Below the pieces are notes generated by a model. That model had not been told where the DNA came from and searched no databases. It worked only from the letters and a program-made list of their open reading frames with translations. From an uncultured Pelagibacteraceae bacterium (GTDB taxonomy: Bacteria; Pseudomonadota; Alphaproteobacteria; Pelagibacterales; Pelagibacteraceae), in the NCBI GenBank assembly GCA_902603945.1, contig CACKWP010000003.1, forward strand, positions 1-64,000: a DNA stretch of 64,000 bases, read 5' to 3'. Each line of letters opens with the position of its first letter. Position 1 is the stretch's first letter. This document shows, piece after piece, positions 7,342-16,270 of this stretch. A program made the translations under genes and the position numbers.

Positions 7342-8274
7342 ATGTCAAATATATTAATTATTAAACACGGTTCTTTGGGTGATTTAATTCAGGCAAATGG
7401 AGCTATTAAAGACATTAAGAACTTTTACAAAAATCGAAAAGTCTTTTTACTTACCGCTCAACCTTATTCGATATTTATGTCTGAATGCCCATATTTAGAT
7501 GGAGTAATAATAGATAAAAGATTGCCTAGATGGAACATATTTTACTTAAGCAATTTAAAAAAAAAGTTGTCTAGATATGATATTTCTAAAGTATTTGACT
7601 TACAAAATTCTAGTAGAACAAAATTTTATAAAAGATTTATAATTAAAAATATTGAGTGGTCTGACACATCGTCAAGCTTGGAGCCGGATCAAAAAAAAAG
7701 AGATTTCGACAACGAACCTGTTCTCGATAGGATGGAAATACAACTCAAAAAAAGTGGAATAGAACCTGAATTCACCAAAAATATAGATCTAAGCTGGGCA
7801 ACACAAGATATTTCTAGATTACTCAAACAATATACTAATGACGAATATATTTTACTATTTCCGTTTTGCTCAATCAAACATCAAAAAAAAAGATGGCCTT
7901 ACTTTAAAGAGCTGATAATTAAACTTAAACAAGAATATAAAAATAAGTTTCCAATACTTTTAGCCCCAGGGCCTAACGAAATTGATCAAGCAAGTGAATT
8001 GAAAGGCAAAATCGTTTTAGAAAAAAATGAGCCAATTGATATTAAAACTCTTGTATCCCTAATTAATAATGCAAAATTTATAATAACCAATGATACAGGA
8101 CCAGCTCATATAGCTTCACACCTAGATAAAAAAGGTTTAGTTTTATTTGGCAGTCATACCACTGCGAAGAAGGTCAGCATCGAAAGCTTTAACTTTAAGG
8201 CTTTGAGCGTAAAAAATCTTGAAGATTTAAATGTTGATACAGTTTTGAATGAGGTGAAAGCAAGGTTAAATTAG
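7342..8274 (+). CDS. glycosyltransferase family 9 (heptosyltransferase-like)
   Basis: Lipopolysaccharide-type glycosyltransferase of the GT-B fold. The N-terminal motif ILIIKHGSLGDLIQ and the C-terminal donor-site motif ITNDTGPAHIASHL are diagnostic of the ADP-heptose:LPS heptosyltransferase family. Length is 310 residues with no membrane segment, so it is a peripheral cytoplasmic enzyme working on a nascent lipid-linked core. The real donor may be another sugar, since streamlined marine bacteria often have unusual cores. It converges with the following GT4 gene and overlaps it by 9 bases. A second GT9 gene lies at 49094-50047. Confidence 0.88.
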   Translation: MSNILIIKHGSLGDLIQANGAIKDIKNFYKNRKVFLLTAQPYSIFMSECPYLDGVIIDKRLPRWNIFYLSNLKKKLSRYDISKVFDLQNSSRTKFYKRFIIKNIEWSDTSSSLEPDQKKRDFDNEPVLDRMEIQLKKSGIEPEFTKNIDLSWATQDISRLLKQYTNDEYILLFPFCSIKHQKKRWPYFKELIIKLKQEYKNKFPILLAPGPNEIDQASELKGKIVLEKNEPIDIKTLVSLINNAKFIITNDTGPAHIASHLDKKGLVLFGSHTTAKKVSIESFNFKALSVKNLEDLNVDTVLNEVKARLN

Positions 8275-9351
8275 TTCAATATATTTTTTTACTATTATAT
8301 TCCAACTGAAATTTTTCGAAAAATTCAAAGCATTAGTTCCTAACTCTTTATAATGATCATTAACTAAAATTTTTGAAAGTGTATCATATAAAGCATTTAA
8401 ATCATTTCCATTACATAAGTATCCTGTTTGACCACTTTTAATTGCATCTCCTTCACCACCATAAATACCACCGATGGAAGGTGTTCCGTAAGAAGCTGCC
8501 TCAATATAAGTAATTCCAAATCCTTCTACAGATTTTTTGTACACGACAGATGGCATCACAAATACATCAGATTGTTCAAGGAGAGCAACTTTTTCTTGTT
8601 CAGTAGAGCTAAAAATTAATTTTACATTGTTATCTAATTTAAGTTCTCTTTTAAGTTTTTCTAGATTTTTTCTTTCATCACCATCACCAATTGAAACATA
8701 TTTTAATTTTGGGAATTTAGGTAACAAATTTTTGATAGTCATTAAAATATTTTGATGGCTTTTTCTACCATCTAATCTTGACACTGTTATTAGTTTAGGA
8801 CTTGATTGCCCATAAATTTCATTTGCAAAACTTTTTGCTTCATCATTTACTGAAATAGGATAGTTACATCCTGGATTTATTACTGTTACATTTTTCACAC
8901 CAAGTTTCATTGCTAATTCTTTGGTAAATCTTGAATTAGCTATAACATGATCTGCTTTAGCTAGCGCATTTAAAACTCTTTTATGTAAAGAGGACCCTAC
9001 AGGATGATTAATTTCTTTTGAATGTATCAAACAAAATGATTTATTTTTTTTTAACATTTCATTTTCTATATTCTCAATACTTTTCCAATGATCAAAAAAG
9101 GAAGCTCGCAATTCATTCTGTTCCATAAATTCTTTAATTAAATTTGCTTTTCTATACTTTCTAAAAATTTTTAAACCTGCAACTCTTTGAATATTCAATT
9201 TAGAATTTTGATCATAAACTTCAGAATTATCGGAATAATCTGCAAAAACCTTAACTGGCCCGTGATTTAATAATGCGTTTGAAAGACCCTCCATTAGATT
9301 TTGCATTCCACCTAAATCTGGTGGGAAATTTCTAGTTACAATTAAAAACAT
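8266..9351 (-). CDS. glycosyltransferase family 4
   Basis: GT-B retaining glycosyltransferase of 361 residues. The N-terminus FLIVTRNFPPDLGGMQNLMEGLS is the typical acceptor-domain opening. The C-terminal donor domain has LITVSRLDGRKSHQNI, FVMPSV and the E(x7)E signature around EGFGITYIEAASYGTPSIG, followed by GGEGDAI. No membrane segment is seen. Substrate is unknown but the neighbours suggest envelope polysaccharide or LPS. The start codon overlaps the stop of the upstream thioredoxin-like gene by one base (TAATG), so the two are co-transcribed leftwards. Confidence 0.88.
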   Translation of the reverse strand: MFLIVTRNFPPDLGGMQNLMEGLSNALLNHGPVKVFADYSDNSEVYDQNSKLNIQRVAGLKIFRKYRKANLIKEFMEQNELRASFFDHWKSIENIENEMLKKNKSFCLIHSKEINHPVGSSLHKRVLNALAKADHVIANSRFTKELAMKLGVKNVTVINPGCNYPISVNDEAKSFANEIYGQSSPKLITVSRLDGRKSHQNILMTIKNLLPKFPKLKYVSIGDGDERKNLEKLKRELKLDNNVKLIFSSTEQEKVALLEQSDVFVMPSVVYKKSVEGFGITYIEAASYGTPSIGGIYGGEGDAIKSGQTGYLCNGNDLNALYDTLSKILVNDHYKELGTNALNFSKNFSWNIIVKKYIELI

Positions 9352-9908
9352 TAATTAATCCACTTTATATTACAACCCATACTCGGTGTCTGTTTATCTG
9401 GACCTTTTTGAGTTTTGGAGACTATTTTCATTGCAATTTTTAAATCACTCTCCTCATTGTTGACTGGCTTTAAATCTTTTAATTCTTTAAATCGACCTCT
9501 ATATTGAAGTTCTAAATTTTGGTTATAACCAAAAAAATCAGGAGTACATACAGCGCCATATTTTCTCGCTATTTCCTGTGTTTCATCAAATAAATAATTC
9601 ATTTTTCCAAAGTTGTGAGCTTTTGCAAATTTAATCATATTATCAAATGAGTCCTCAGGGTAATTTTTGGTATCATTTGACATAATTGCAATTGAATTAA
9701 CACCATCTTTCCTTAACTCTTCACATTCTTTTGAAAGATCTTTGATGATAGCTTTGACATATGGGCAATGATTACAGATAAACATAATTAAAGTAGCTTT
9801 ATCTCCTTTAATATCATTCAAGGATATTATTTTATTATCAATTGATTTAAGTTTGAAATCCTCAGCTTTTTTTCCAAAATCACAAACTGGGGTTTTAGTT
9901 AGGGCCAT
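9351..9908 (-). CDS. thioredoxin-like (AhpC/TSA-type) protein
   Basis: A 185-residue cytoplasmic thioredoxin-fold protein. The motif FICNHCPYVKAI at the redox position has cysteines spaced CxxC (C-N-H-C), as in the widespread 'thioredoxin family' proteins with NHCPYV. The first strand and loop (FKLKSIDNKIISLNDIKG) follow the peroxiredoxin/AhpC pattern, and ACTPDFFGYNQ is the cis-proline region. It may act as a thiol oxidoreductase or peroxidase. It is the first gene of a two-gene leftward unit with the GT4 gene and is divergent from the gamma-carbonic anhydrase gene (41 bases apart). Confidence 0.85.
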   Translation of the reverse strand: MALTKTPVCDFGKKAEDFKLKSIDNKIISLNDIKGDKATLIMFICNHCPYVKAIIKDLSKECEELRKDGVNSIAIMSNDTKNYPEDSFDNMIKFAKAHNFGKMNYLFDETQEIARKYGAVCTPDFFGYNQNLELQYRGRFKELKDLKPVNNEESDLKIAMKIVSKTQKGPDKQTPSMGCNIKWIN

Positions 9909-9949
9909 AATGTATTATAAATTAATTAATATTATATTACAGCAATTTT

Positions 9950-10453
9950 ATGATTTATGATTTTGAAGGACATACTCCTAAAATAGACCCTGGTAGTTGG
10001 GTAGCATCAAACGCTGTGATCATTGGACGAGTAGAGCTTAAAAAAAATTCCAATATTTGGTTTAACACAACTTTAAGAGGAGATCTCGAACCAATTATCA
10101 TTGGAGAAAATTCAAACGTTCAGGACGGAAGCGTTATTCATACCGATCCAGGTTGTCCAACTATAGTTGGAAAAGGAGTTACTATTGGACATATGGTTAT
10201 GCTTCATGGCTGTGAAATTGCAGATGATTGTTTAATAGGAATAGGTTCAACAATATTAAATAAAACTAAAATTGGAAAAAACTGCATCATTGGTGCTAAT
10301 GCACTTGTAACAGAAAATAAAGTTATACCTGAAAGATCATTGGTTCTTGGTAGTCCCGGTAGAGTAATCAGACAAGTTACTGACGAAGAAATAGAACACA
10401 TTAAAGAAAACGCTAGAGATTATGTTGAAAATTTTAAAAAGTATAAAAAATAG
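9950..10453 (+). CDS. gamma-carbonic anhydrase family protein
   Basis: Left-handed beta-helix (hexapeptide repeat) protein of 167 residues. The three zinc histidines of the Cam/YrdA family are visible: one in SVIHTDPGCP and two in TIGHMVMLHGCE. The N-terminal segment NIWFNTTLRGDLEPIIIGENSNVQDG carries the Arg, Asp and Gln residues found near the active site, and the C-terminal helix follows SLVLGSPGRVIRQV. Homologues are either carbonic anhydrases or proteins such as PaaY and CaiE, so activity is not proven. The next gene starts inside its last 32 bases. Confidence 0.88.
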   Translation: MIYDFEGHTPKIDPGSWVASNAVIIGRVELKKNSNIWFNTTLRGDLEPIIIGENSNVQDGSVIHTDPGCPTIVGKGVTIGHMVMLHGCEIADDCLIGIGSTILNKTKIGKNCIIGANALVTENKVIPERSLVLGSPGRVIRQVTDEEIEHIKENARDYVENFKKYKK

Positions 10454-11222
10454 TTTATTAATTTTAATTTTTTTTACAATAAATGTCGAAGCAAAAAATA
10501 GTAAAGATGTTTCTAATATTAAAGTTCAAATAAAAAGTATATCTCATAAACAAAAATATTCTTTGCAATTAGTAAATAGTAAAGACGGGCACCCTGTAAG
10601 ATCTGGTAATAAATCTTGGAGATTCGAAGTAAGAGAAGGAGATTGTGGTGAAGATAAAAAATATAGCGATTGTAAATCTAATAGACAAAGAACTGAATTA
10701 CAAACAGTAGAATATCAAAAAAGAAATAAAGAATATTGGTATTCAGCGTCTATTTATCTTCCAGAAGACTATATATCTGTAGCTCCTGTCAGGACAGTTT
10801 TCACACAAATATACGAAAAGGGTTGGAAACCTATTTTAATGATTACGGATAGAAGCAGTGAATGGCTTGAAGTTGGTAGAATGTGGAGCGGTGAATACGT
10901 TGAAATGAAAAAAGGAATAAAAATTAATGATATGAGAGGTAAATGGACAGATATTTTAATTAATGTTCGTTACACAAGAAAGGAAGATGGCTTTATGAAA
11001 GTATGGATCAATAATAAATTAATATTAGAGTCATTAAATATTAAAACATTCACACCATATACAAATAAAGGAGCTAAGATAGAATGGGGAATCTATCAAA
11101 CTGGGGTAAGCGACTGGAAGAGAAAACACGGAGATAAACCTTATCCAAACATGGTGGTTTATTTTGATGAAGTTAATCAAGGAAACTCAAAAGAAAAAGT
11201 AATAAAAAATTTAAGGAACTAA
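10422..11222 (+). CDS. predicted secreted polysaccharide lyase (heparin-lyase-like fold)
   Basis: A 266-residue exported protein. Residues 1-24 form a signal peptide (two lysines, a hydrophobic run, then VEA before the cleavage site). The mature part looks like the polysaccharide lyase family built on a jelly roll, as in PL20 glucuronan lyase or heparin lyase I. Visible are SNRQRTELQ, EYWYSASIYLPEDY, RGKWTDILINVRYTR, GFMKVWINNKLI and KIEWGIYQTGVS. It should act in the periplasm or outside on an acidic polysaccharide. The start overlaps the carbonic anhydrase gene by 32 bases and the stop region overlaps the convergent gene by 12. Family placement is from memory of motifs; the substrate is unknown. 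Confidence 0.65.
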   Translation: MLKILKSIKNSLLILIFFTINVEAKNSKDVSNIKVQIKSISHKQKYSLQLVNSKDGHPVRSGNKSWRFEVREGDCGEDKKYSDCKSNRQRTELQTVEYQKRNKEYWYSASIYLPEDYISVAPVRTVFTQIYEKGWKPILMITDRSSEWLEVGRMWSGEYVEMKKGIKINDMRGKWTDILINVRYTRKEDGFMKVWINNKLILESLNIKTFTPYTNKGAKIEWGIYQTGVSDWKRKHGDKPYPNMVVYFDEVNQGNSKEKVIKNLRN

Positions 11223-11819
11223 CCAGTTCTTTTTATTATTTTCTAAATCAAAAAAAGCTCTACGATGTCCTTTAGCAGCTAAATATAACCATTCGATACT
11301 TTTGACTTTGCATCTAATGACACAGAAGTTTTTATATCCTTCTTCGCTTTCTTCTTTTGTGTAATCAAAGTTATCAAATTTATTGTCTAGACCTGATGTT
11401 GGTCTATCTGACTTGGTTCCTGGTCCATTCGTAACAAGATAGCATTTTCTACTAATATGACCTGTTTTATCCCAAGACTCTTTTGTAACATCATCATTAA
11501 AATGAATTTTACATACTGTTTTGAGTCTGAGCTGAATTTTTTCTTGTTTACCGTAAAACAAGATTGAACAATTTGGATTTTTTTGAATTATTTCGATTTT
11601 CGATGATCTAATGTCACTATGATACTGAACGAAGCTATTTTTTTGATCAGCTTTTCTTAATACAACAACTCTTCCATCTAGATCTTTATCATTACCACAA
11701 ATAAATACTGGTGTTCTAAACTCAGAAGAGCGATCAGTTACTGCGTTAGTTAAAAGATCCCAAATTTTTTTTTCAATCTCGCTGAAATCTTCGTAGTAAC
11801 TTATAACTTCTTGTGACAC
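11211..11819 (-). CDS. PNPOx-like flavin-binding protein
   Basis: Pyridoxamine 5'-phosphate oxidase-like split-barrel protein of 202 residues, probably binding FMN. The segment DLDGRVVVLRKAD followed by FVQYHSDIRSSKIEII matches the FMN-phosphate part of the family (R-V-V-x-L-R and the SxK motif). The C-terminus carries GHRRAFFD, similar to the RPHRR-type end of PNPOx. It differs enough from PdxH that I do not assign vitamin B6 synthesis; it may belong to the alternative 'pyridoxamine 5-phosphate oxidase family' group. The start is GTG. It lies 3 bases after a dehydrogenase gene on the same strand. Confidence 0.75.
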   Translation of the reverse strand: MSQEVISYYEDFSEIEKKIWDLLTNAVTDRSSEFRTPVFICGNDKDLDGRVVVLRKADQKNSFVQYHSDIRSSKIEIIQKNPNCSILFYGKQEKIQLRLKTVCKIHFNDDVTKESWDKTGHISRKCYLVTNGPGTKSDRPTSGLDNKFDNFDYTKEESEEGYKNFCVIRCKVKSIEWLYLAAKGHRRAFFDLENNKKNWLVP

Positions 11820-11822
11820 GAT

Positions 11823-12692
11823 TTATTTTCTAAATCTTTTGATTAAGCTTGAAGTATCCCATCTTTGACCGCCCATTTTTTGTACTTCAGCATAATATTC
11901 GTCAATTATTTTTGTGATAGGTAGGGGTGAATTATTTTTTTTAGCTTCATCCATTGCTATTTTTAAATCTTTTCTCATCCAATCAACAGCAAAACCATAA
12001 TCAAACTTATCTTCAATCATTGTTTTATGTCTATTTTCCATTTGCCAAGACTGAGCTGCACCTTTTGAAATAACTTCAATTACATCATGCATATTTAATC
12101 CTGCATTCATTCCAAAATTTATTGCTTCTGATAATCCTTGAACAAGACCTGCAATGCAAATTTGATTAACCATCTTAGTTAATTGACCACTTCCAGATGG
12201 ACCGAGTAATTTTATTTTTTTACTGTAACAATCAATAACTGGCTCAGCTTTTTTAAATGGAGCTTCATCTCCTCCAACCATTACTGTTAAAATTCCGCCT
12301 TCGGCTCCAGCTTGTCCACCCGATATAGGAGCATCTAAGAAATCAAAACCTTTTGCTTTTGCCTCTTTATATAACTCTCGAGCAATGTTTGCTGAGGCAG
12401 TCGTGTTATCAATATAGATCGAACCTTTTTTTGCTGTTTTAAATAATCCTTTGTCACCCAAGGTAACTTCTCTTAAATCATTGTCGTTTCCAACACATGT
12501 AAAAATAAAGTCACTATCTTTCGCTGCAGCCATGGGAGTATCTGCAACATTACCTTTATATTCTTTTGACCACTTTTCGGCTTTAGCTTTCGTACGATTA
12601 TAAACGGTTACATTGTGACCAGCTTTTGATATATAACCAGCCATGGGATACCCCATTACACCAAGACCTATGAAAGAAACTTTACAACTCAT
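11823..12692 (-). CDS. beta-hydroxyacid dehydrogenase (HIBADH/GarR family)
   Basis: NAD(P)-dependent reductase of 289 residues related to 3-hydroxyisobutyrate dehydrogenase, tartronate semialdehyde reductase and succinic semialdehyde reductase. The N-terminal Rossmann motif is FIGLGVMGYPMAG (residues 8-20). The substrate-site pattern is DAPISGGQAGAEGGILTVMVGG, and the catalytic lysine sits in GQLTKMVNQ. The C-terminal helical domain ends WDTSSLIKRFRK. The exact substrate is not clear. Its ATG lies only 2 bases from the ATG of the divergent MFS gene, so its promoter must be inside that gene. It is probably co-transcribed with the downstream PNPOx-like gene. Confidence 0.88.
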   Translation of the reverse strand: MSCKVSFIGLGVMGYPMAGYISKAGHNVTVYNRTKAKAEKWSKEYKGNVADTPMAAAKDSDFIFTCVGNDNDLREVTLGDKGLFKTAKKGSIYIDNTTASANIARELYKEAKAKGFDFLDAPISGGQAGAEGGILTVMVGGDEAPFKKAEPVIDCYSKKIKLLGPSGSGQLTKMVNQICIAGLVQGLSEAINFGMNAGLNMHDVIEVISKGAAQSWQMENRHKTMIEDKFDYGFAVDWMRKDLKIAMDEAKKNNSPLPITKIIDEYYAEVQKMGGQRWDTSSLIKRFRK

Positions 12693-12694
12693 TA

Positions 12695-13909
12695 ATGATT
12701 AACCTCACGTTAAATAAAAAAGTAATTATATTTGGATTTATATTTACATTTTTTTCTAGTTTTGGACAGAGTTTTTTTTTGGGATTGTTTAACGCACCGA
12801 TAAGAAATGAACTTGGTATTACCCACGGTCAATTCGGCAGCATCTATGCAAGTGCAACTATTTTTTCAAGTCTTCTTCTTATTTGGGTTGGAAAAAAAAT
12901 AGATGATTATCGAATTTTAAATTATTCATTTTTTGTAGTTATATTATTGTTTACTTCTTCATTATTTTTTTCATTTGTAAATAGTATTTACTTTTTAGCT
13001 GTTGGAATTTTTTTAATGAGATTTTCTGGCCAAGGTCTAATGAGTCATACTTCAACCACAACAATTTCAAGATTTTTTGAGCGATCTAGAGGGAAAGCTT
13101 TAAGCACAATTTGGTTTGGTTTATCTACAGCAGAATTTATTTTACCGGTTCTTATAACCTATTTTTTTCTTATTTATTCTTGGAGAACTGTTTGGCAGGG
13201 AATTGCAGTATTAATTATTTTATTTTTACCTTTCGTGATTTTAAATACTATTAAAACAATAAAGCTAGATTCAAGAGAAGCAGATACTAATATCAAGACT
13301 AAACTTAGAATAAAAAGTTGGAAAAGAAGAGATGTGTTGAAAGATTATAGATTTTATATTGTTTCTTTAAATATGCTTGCAATGCCATGGATTGCAACAG
13401 GAGTTTTTGTTTATCAATCTTTTATTTCTGACTCAAAAACATGGGAAGTTTATACAATACCTAAAGCATTTATGGTTTACTCAATTACTTCTATAGCTAC
13501 ATTATTTATATCAGGTTTCTTAGTAGACAAGTTTACGGGGCGTAAACTAATAATGTATATGAACCTACCACTATTATTTGCTATGATTACTTTATTTTAT
13601 TTTGAACAAGAAATATTTGCCTATGTTTTTCTTGGCTTAATAGGAGTTTCTAACGGTTTAGCAAATATTTTAGGTTCTTCTACTTGGGCTGAAATATATG
13701 GTGTGAAATATATTGGAAGCATTAAAGCTTTGACAACTGCATTTATGGTTTTTTCTACTGCATTTGGTACAGCAGTATTCGGCCTCTTAATAGACAATGG
13801 ATTTTCTATTGAAAACATAGCTTTTGTTGGAGGTTCTTACATTGTTATTTCATTAGTTTTATTAATATTAATCAGGAAATCAGTAGAACCTATTAAATTA
13901 TCAAATTAA
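12695..13909 (+). CDS. major facilitator superfamily transporter
   Basis: A 404-residue inner-membrane protein with about 12 hydrophobic segments. It shows the MFS loop motif after helix 2 (WVGKKIDDYR), a second copy of the pattern in the C-terminal half (FLVDKFTGRKLI), and a long charged central loop (TIKTIKLDSREADTNIKTK). The closest general type by eye is an organic-anion or monocarboxylate-type MFS permease, but no substrate can be named. It begins 2 bases from the start of the divergent dehydrogenase gene, which suggests joint control and possibly uptake of a compound that the dehydrogenase handles. Confidence 0.85.
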   Translation: MINLTLNKKVIIFGFIFTFFSSFGQSFFLGLFNAPIRNELGITHGQFGSIYASATIFSSLLLIWVGKKIDDYRILNYSFFVVILLFTSSLFFSFVNSIYFLAVGIFLMRFSGQGLMSHTSTTTISRFFERSRGKALSTIWFGLSTAEFILPVLITYFFLIYSWRTVWQGIAVLIILFLPFVILNTIKTIKLDSREADTNIKTKLRIKSWKRRDVLKDYRFYIVSLNMLAMPWIATGVFVYQSFISDSKTWEVYTIPKAFMVYSITSIATLFISGFLVDKFTGRKLIMYMNLPLLFAMITLFYFEQEIFAYVFLGLIGVSNGLANILGSSTWAEIYGVKYIGSIKALTTAFMVFSTAFGTAVFGLLIDNGFSIENIAFVGGSYIVISLVLLILIRKSVEPIKLSN

Positions 13910-13949
13910 GCTTGATTTATTTTATCTAATTGAATAAACAACGATCACC

Positions 13950-14450
13950 ATGGCAAGAATTACCGTAGAAGACTGTTTAGAAAAAGTAGACAATCAATAT
14001 GATCTCGTTCTTTTAGCTAAAGAGAGAACTGTACAATTAAACGCAGGATCTCCTATGTTAGTTGAAGAAGATAATGATAAGAGAACAATAATCTCATTAA
14101 GAGAAATAGGCGATGGGAAAATTGATGTAAAAGAGATTGAAGAGAGTGCAATCAAAAGACTTAGAAAAGAGCCTGACGAAGTAGAGCAACAAGAAGAGAC
14201 GGAAGAGGAAATAAATGATGATTTTGAGAACTTGTATAAAGGACAAGTTTCAAAAAGTGGTGTAGCTATTCTTCCTTCAAAAAGAATACGAAGAATTCCT
14301 GAGGCTAAAAAACCAAGTTTAGCAGACGAAGCGTTGTCAGAATTAAAAGCAGAGCAGCCTGAAATCAAAGAAGAAAATTTAGATACAGAGGAAGCTCCTC
14401 TCGAATTAAGCGAAGAGGCTCCCGTAGAAGAAGAAAACAAATCAGAGTAA
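13950..14450 (+). CDS. rpoZ: RNA polymerase omega subunit, long acidic tail
   Basis: The N-terminal 65 residues are a clear omega subunit: MARITVEDCLEKVDNQYDLV, LLAKERTVQL and KRTIISLREI. Omega binds the C-terminal part of beta prime and helps core assembly. The protein continues to 166 residues, longer than the usual 70 to 130. The tail is rich in glutamate with a basic patch between (LPSKRIRRIPEAKKP), then an almost purely acidic end. This tail is probably disordered. It is followed 3 bases later by dusA. In many alphaproteobacteria rpoZ also carries a C-terminal extension, so this is elongated and not foreign. Confidence 0.9.
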   Translation: MARITVEDCLEKVDNQYDLVLLAKERTVQLNAGSPMLVEEDNDKRTIISLREIGDGKIDVKEIEESAIKRLRKEPDEVEQQEETEEEINDDFENLYKGQVSKSGVAILPSKRIRRIPEAKKPSLADEALSELKAEQPEIKEENLDTEEAPLELSEEAPVEEENKSE

Positions 14451-14453
14451 ATC

Positions 14454-15437
14454 ATGAAAAAAACTGTTTCAGTTGCACCGATGATGGATTGCACTGATAA
14501 GCATGAAATATATTTTTTAAGTCTTATCAGTAAAAATATTCATTTATACTCAGAAATGATTGTAGCAAATGCAATCATAAGAGGGGATAGAGATAAATTA
14601 TTATCTTTCAAAAAAATTTCTAATCCTGTAACGCTTCAAATAGGAGGCTCAAATCCTAATGAGCTTGCAGAAGCATGTAAAATTTCTGAAGATTATGGTT
14701 ATAAAGAAATTAACTTAAATCTTGGTTGCCCTAGTAAAAAAGTTCAAAAAAATAAATTTGGCGCTTGTTTAATGCAAGAACCAGATCTTGTAGAAAAATG
14801 CATTAAAGCGATGTCTAAAGCTACAAAGCTACCAGTGACAATTAAAACAAGAATTGGTTACAACGAAGTTGAAAATTTTGAATTTTTAAAATCTTTTATT
14901 CAAACAACTAAAGATGCAGGATCAAAAAAATTTATTATCCATGCAAGAAAAGCTTTACTTAAAAAATTAAGCCCAAAAGAAAATTTAAATATTCCACCTC
15001 TAAAATATGAATTTGTTTATCAATTAAAAGAACATTTTAAAAATGATGAAATAATTATTAATGGTGGAATTAAAACTACAGAAGATATTAAACACCATTT
15101 ATTAAAAGTAGATGGCGCTATGATTGGGAGAGCCATTTATCATTCACCATATTTTTTAGCTGAAATTGAAAGAGATATTTTTAATAATAAAAATGTTCCT
15201 ACAAGAAGTGATGTTATGGAAAAATTAATTCCGTACATTCAAGAAGAAACCTCAAAAGGTGTACAATTAAATCATATAATGAGACACACTGTTGGATTAT
15301 TTCACGGACAAAACGGTTCTAAAACATGGAAACAATATCTTTCTAAAAATATGTGCATTAGAGATGCAGATCTTCAAAAAGTAAATCATATAATGGACCA
15401 GGTCAGAAAAACAAATCCTGTTTCTTTAGAAAGATAA
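14454..15437 (+). CDS. dusA: tRNA-dihydrouridine synthase A
   Basis: FMN-dependent reductase that makes dihydrouridine in the D-loop of tRNAs. The sequence opens with VAPMMDCTDKH, carries the catalytic Cys92 in NLNLGCPSKKVQ, and continues with TIKTRIGYN, FIIHARKA and INGGIKT, then GAMIGRAIYHSPYFL of the flavin-phosphate site. The DusA-type residues MDCTD and the C-terminal HIMRHTVGLFHG helical domain separate it from DusB. Length of 327 residues is normal. It lies between rpoZ and a TSUP-family gene in the same direction. Confidence 0.94.
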   Translation: MKKTVSVAPMMDCTDKHEIYFLSLISKNIHLYSEMIVANAIIRGDRDKLLSFKKISNPVTLQIGGSNPNELAEACKISEDYGYKEINLNLGCPSKKVQKNKFGACLMQEPDLVEKCIKAMSKATKLPVTIKTRIGYNEVENFEFLKSFIQTTKDAGSKKFIIHARKALLKKLSPKENLNIPPLKYEFVYQLKEHFKNDEIIINGGIKTTEDIKHHLLKVDGAMIGRAIYHSPYFLAEIERDIFNNKNVPTRSDVMEKLIPYIQEETSKGVQLNHIMRHTVGLFHGQNGSKTWKQYLSKNMCIRDADLQKVNHIMDQVRKTNPVSLER

Positions 15438-15439
15438 AT

Positions 15440-16270
15440 TTGGATACTCTTTTACAATCCGAAACAATTTATTTGATCTTAATAATGGTTATCACAGCAA
15501 TTCCTGCAGGTTTTGCTGCTGGTTTATTCGGCATTGGAGGAGGATTAATTACAGTTCCAATTTTATTTTATATTTTTGGAGCAGCTGGAATAGAACAAGC
15601 ATATTTAATGCATTTAGCAGTAGGGACTTCATTTGGAATAATCATTCCAACATCAATTGTTTCAGTTTTGACTCACCATCAACATAATGCAGTCGATTTT
15701 AATGTAGTGAAAGGTTATGGAGCATTTGTAATTATAGGGGTTATACTTGGGACTATTCTAGCCACTGGTTTAAAAACTAAACCTTTAATTTTATTTTTTA
15801 CTATTGTTGTTTATATTCTTGCTTTCTATTTATTATTTCTTAAAGAAAAAGAGTCTGATCTTTCAATAAAAATGGGCTTACCTGCTAAAATTATCTCTGG
15901 AATAATTACTGGCTTTGTCTCAGCTCCTATGGGAATTGGTGGAGCAGTAATGAATGTTCCAATATTAAAGTTTTTCGGATATCCAATTAATAAAGCCATA
16001 GGAAGTGCTGCAGCAATAGGATTTATTATAGCCCTATTTGGTACAATAGGTTTCCTCTTCTCAGGTAATTATTTGAAAGCTAATTTACCTCTAAGTATTG
16101 GATTTCTTAATATCCCTGCATTTTTAATATTCTTTCCAATAACCGCATTTATGGCAAGACTTGGAGCTAAAGCTAGTCATAAAATTGATAAAAAAAAGAT
16201 GACTAAATATTTTGGTTTTTTTTTAATTATCATTGGAACAAAATTTTTGTACGAATACTTTAATTTTTAA
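15440..16270 (+). CDS. TSUP/TauE-SafE family membrane transporter
   Basis: A 276-residue protein with about eight membrane segments, built as two homologous halves. Each half starts with the family motif: AGLFGIGGGLITVPIL in the first and APMGIGGAVMNVPILKFF in the second. Members export sulfite, sulfoacetate or related organosulfur anions, or move formate and other anions. The substrate here is unknown; given the methylthio-salvage operon nearby, a sulfur compound is a fair but unproven guess. The start is a TTG (15440-15442) 2 bases after dusA. Its TAA shares the palindrome TTAA with the stop of the convergent phosphomannomutase gene. Confidence 0.85.
   Translation: MDTLLQSETIYLILIMVITAIPAGFAAGLFGIGGGLITVPILFYIFGAAGIEQAYLMHLAVGTSFGIIIPTSIVSVLTHHQHNAVDFNVVKGYGAFVIIGVILGTILATGLKTKPLILFFTIVVYILAFYLLFLKEKESDLSIKMGLPAKIISGIITGFVSAPMGIGGAVMNVPILKFFGYPINKAIGSAAAIGFIIALFGTIGFLFSGNYLKANLPLSIGFLNIPAFLIFFPITAFMARLGAKASHKIDKKKMTKYFGFFLIIIGTKFLYEYFNF

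Noticed and set aside
13994-14494. 166-residue minus-strand ORF opposite rpoZ
   Set aside because: It is the serine-rich mirror of the acidic rpoZ coding region and has no recognisable domain.
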